Shown piece by piece: positions 5,786-7,374 of a stretch of DNA of 7,374 bases; within the stretch, counting starts at the first letter, position 1, and each line of letters begins with the position of its first letter. The DNA lies in NCBI GenBank assembly GCA_013813605.1, contig JACCRL010000255.1, forward strand, positions 1 through 7,374, written 5' to 3'. Source of the stretch: Gemmatimonadaceae bacterium. GTDB taxonomy: Bacteria; Gemmatimonadota; Gemmatimonadetes; Gemmatimonadales; Gemmatimonadaceae. The notes beneath the pieces are model-generated. The model saw only the letters and a list, made by a program, of their open reading frames with translations. It had not been told where the DNA came from and made no database searches. The position numbers and the translations under genes are program-made.

Positions 5786-6747
5786 CGCGCTTTCCGCGGG
5801 GCGCTCTTTTCGAGCGCCTCGATTATTCCCCAGGTCAGCAGGGGCACCATGATCTCGTGGTGGCCGGTGATCTCATAGCCCTTGCCGGTCCCCGCCGTCG
5901 GGCGCTGCACGACGTTCACGCGCGGGCGGTAGTGACGCTGCATGTCGAGGTCGCACGTCGTAAACGCGGTCGGCTTTCCGGCGTTCAGGTTGCGCGCAAT
6001 GGTGAGCGCCTTGAGAAACACTTCCGGCATTATGACGGCGCTGCCAAGGTTGAGGACGACTCCGCCATCGTGGAGACTCGGCATTGAGGCAGCGAGCCGC
6101 CGAAAATCGCGGTGGCTCGTATCTCCGATCGCCGCACCGTCCGCCATTGGGTGCTGATGGATTATCTCGGCGCCGAGCGCCGCGTGGACAGTGCAGGGGA
6201 TCCTTTTGCGGCTGGCGGTGAGCAACACACTCAGCTCCGGATTCGTGAGCGACTGATTCGCGAGGGTGTAGGCAAGCGCCTCACCCATCCCCCAGCGGTT
6301 CCGCATTCCCTCCAGGAACGCCTCGTTCATCCCGCGGCCGGTTTCTTCCGCCATGCCGAACGTTCCGTCAACGAGACCACGCGCGACATCTTCAGAGGTC
6401 GCGCCGAAGCGGGCAATCTCATAATCGTGGATCGCCGCTGAGCCGTTCATTGCGAGGTGGGTGATCACGCCGCGCTCCATCAGCTCGATGAGAAGCGGAG
6501 CGAGCCCCGTTTTCACGATGTGGCCGCCCAGCATCACGACTACGCCGCGCTTGTTGCGGGCGGCGGCCGCCACAGCATCAACGACGCGGAGAAAGTCGCG
6601 CGCCACCAGCACATCGGGGAGAGCCTTCAAGAAGGCGGCGAAGCTGCGGTCTCTTCCGGGGGGCGACGCGAATTCGGCGACGTCCACCTTGTTCGGGCGG
6701 CGCTCGATCGGAACCGTGCGCACCTTCGAGAGATCAGCCTCGGCCAC
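5782..6747 (-). CDS. Deoxyhypusine-synthase-like protein, function unknown
   Basis: This 321-residue protein looks like a divergent relative of deoxyhypusine synthase, an NAD-binding Rossmann-like fold; the assignment is by pattern and not certain. Seen in sequence: VVVMLGGHIVKTGL (69-82), MNGSAAIHDYEIA (100-112), FGMAEETGRGMNEAF (130-144), GGVVLNLGSAVIMPE (228-242) and, near the end, RPTAGTGKGYEITGHHEI (282-299) followed by VPLL. The order (a Gly-rich strand, an A/N-G...HD segment, a late GGVVLNLG strand, then a terminal xxVPLL helix) parallels deoxyhypusine synthase. The WGK motif carrying the catalytic lysine of eukaryotic enzymes is not visible. The start is a GTG at 6747; no ATG, GTG or TTG was found in this frame between it and about 6960. 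Most bacteria lack the eIF5A substrate, so a different reaction is likely. The upstream DUF3108 gene is 62 bp away on the same strand and may be co-transcribed. Coding is certain; function is not. Confidence 0.75.
   Translation of the reverse strand: MAEADLSKVRTVPIERRPNKVDVAEFASPPGRDRSFAAFLKALPDVLVARDFLRVVDAVAAAARNKRGVVVMLGGHIVKTGLAPLLIELMERGVITHLAMNGSAAIHDYEIARFGATSEDVARGLVDGTFGMAEETGRGMNEAFLEGMRNRWGMGEALAYTLANQSLTNPELSVLLTASRKRIPCTVHAALGAEIIHQHPMADGAAIGDTSHRDFRRLAASMPSLHDGGVVLNLGSAVIMPEVFLKALTIARNLNAGKPTAFTTCDLDMQRHYRPRVNVVQRPTAGTGKGYEITGHHEIMVPLLTWGIIEALEKSAPRKAR
5797..5821. terminator. Strong hairpin at the convergent gene junction, possible transcription terminator or brake
   Basis: Arms CGGGGCGCTC (5797-5806) and GAGCGCCTCG (5812-5821) pair over 10 bp with one G-T wobble around a 5-nt loop TTTTC. 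The hairpin begins 11 nt after the stop of the plus-strand small gene and lies inside the last codons of the minus-strand gene. No T-run follows on either strand, so a classical intrinsic terminator is not shown. The position suits ending the plus-strand transcript before it runs antisense into the neighbour. Confidence 0.35.
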
Positions 6748-6750
6748 CCT

Positions 6751-6786
6751 GGCGCGAGGCGGCGGCTGTTTTTTCTTCTTCGCGCC
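6751..6786. repeat. Inverted repeat just upstream of a GTG start
   Basis: GGCGCGA (6751-6757) and TCGCGCC (6780-6786) are perfect 7-bp inverted arms around a 22-nt spacer that contains a purine-rich run on the minus strand (GAAGAAAAAA). The inner arm ends 3 nt before the GTG start of the deoxyhypusine-synthase-like gene, so a folded mRNA could bring structure next to the start codon. In this GC-rich DNA it may also be chance. Confidence 0.3.
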
Positions 6787-6809
6787 GGAGGAGGCGCGGC
6801 CGTTCCCGC

Positions 6810-7374
6810 CTACGGATTCGGCGATGGGAAGTATGACTTGAGGTAGAGGTTCAGCGAGCCGAACGACAGCCTCGACTTGAGCTGCAGCATGATTTTCCTG
6901 TCGTCGTCCGAAAGCCAGATCTCGGCGTGGCCGTTCTCTGAAAAAATTCCCTTCGTCTTGATGACCGGCTGAATCACGATCGCGTTGAAGGTGCCGGCTG
7001 GAACCTTGACGCGCTCACGGCGGAGAACCCTGATGCGCACGGGATTCCGGTCGGGACGGAAGTAGCGGTTGAATTCGTACGTCTCACCGACAACGAGAGG
7101 AATGGTGCGGATGAAGTAGAGGAACGACCCGTCGTCGAGCGGCTGCGACACCGAGGGCTGTTCCTTCGCGTTCTTGTTGGAGGTCTGGATGAACACGGAA
7201 CGCTCCGGATACATCTCGAACTTTCGCACGCGCTCCTTGCCGCCTTCCTCGAGCTCCTGCACGAAGCGGAGCGACGAAAACGTATCCATCGATATCCAGC
7301 TCTCGTACACATCGTTGACGCGGTAAAGAAAATTGCCGCCCTGCACCCAGAACGCGGTGTGCCAGCTCGGCCGG
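6810..7374 (-). CDS. DUF3108 domain protein (5' end cut by the window)
   Basis: This is the C-terminal 187 residues of a DUF3108 family protein. Family members are usually exported or periplasmic beta-rich proteins of about 230-280 residues with no known activity. Matches to the family pattern include FLYRVNDVYESWISMDT, FLYFIRTIPLVVGETYEF, VLRRERVKVPAGTFNAIVI and, at the end, GHAEIWLSDDDRKIMLQLKS followed by GSLNLYLKSY. The frame stays open through the right edge (WHTAFWVQGGNFLY just upstream), so the GTG at 7346 is internal and not the start. The N-terminus, where a signal peptide would be, is not visible. The stop is 62 bp before the GTG of the downstream gene on the same strand. That gap shows no clear terminator, so the two may share a transcript. 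Confidence 0.85.
   Translation of the reverse strand, partial: RPSWHTAFWVQGGNFLYRVNDVYESWISMDTFSSLRFVQELEEGGKERVRKFEMYPERSVFIQTSNKNAKEQPSVSQPLDDGSFLYFIRTIPLVVGETYEFNRYFRPDRNPVRIRVLRRERVKVPAGTFNAIVIQPVIKTKGIFSENGHAEIWLSDDDRKIMLQLKSRLSFGSLNLYLKSYFPSPNP

Noticed and set aside
5782..6846. Plus-strand frames over the deoxyhypusine-synthase-like gene
   Set aside because: Composition is typical of antisense shadows, and they are interrupted by stops where the minus-strand frame stays open.
7344..7346. GTG as the start of the DUF3108 gene
   Set aside because: The frame continues upstream with family-like residues (WHTAFWV), and the visible part is shorter than the family, so the true start lies beyond the window.

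Overview
The window is ordinary chromosomal bacterial DNA, GC-rich (about 60-65% by eye) and densely coding. Nearly everything lies on the minus strand, so the genes read from the right edge to the left. No phage, insertion sequence, CRISPR array, tRNA or rRNA was seen. Alpha/beta-type pyruvate dehydrogenase (separate PdhA and PdhB), the frequent GTG/TTG starts and the pairing of a DUF3108 protein with a deoxyhypusine-synthase-like protein suggest a soil-type lineage such as Gemmatimonadota or Acidobacteriota. That placement is inference and weak.

Layout, right to left. 7374-6810 (-) is the C-terminal 187 residues of a DUF3108 protein whose 5' end lies outside the window. 6747-5782 (-) is a 321-residue protein with a deoxyhypusine-synthase-like layout that appears to lack the catalytic lysine motif. 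5552-5785 (+) is the only plus-strand gene, a 77-residue membrane protein; its stop codon and that of the minus-strand neighbour share one CTAG. After a 66-bp divergent gap, a tight minus-strand operon follows: thiO-like glycine oxidase (5485-4415), lipA (4408-3461), pdhA (3464-2355), pdhB (2355-1375) and the E2 gene (1370 to beyond base 1, lacking roughly its last 25 codons).

The left-hand operon is functionally coherent. PdhA/PdhB form the thiamine-diphosphate-dependent E1, and E2 carries the lipoyl arm and acetyltransferase core. LipA inserts the sulfurs that make that lipoyl arm, and a ThiO-type enzyme would feed glycine-derived imine into the thiazole half of thiamine diphosphate. The operon thus appears to join the enzyme with steps in making both of its special cofactors. 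Gene junctions are 7 nt, -4, -1 and 4 nt, with poor Shine-Dalgarno sequences, which points to translational coupling.

No wholly new system is evident. The points most worth a second look are the deoxyhypusine-synthase-like protein, the altered thiamine-diphosphate motif in PdhA (GEA instead of GDG), the charged N-terminal extension and ambiguous start of PdhA, and the convergent junction with a strong hairpin.
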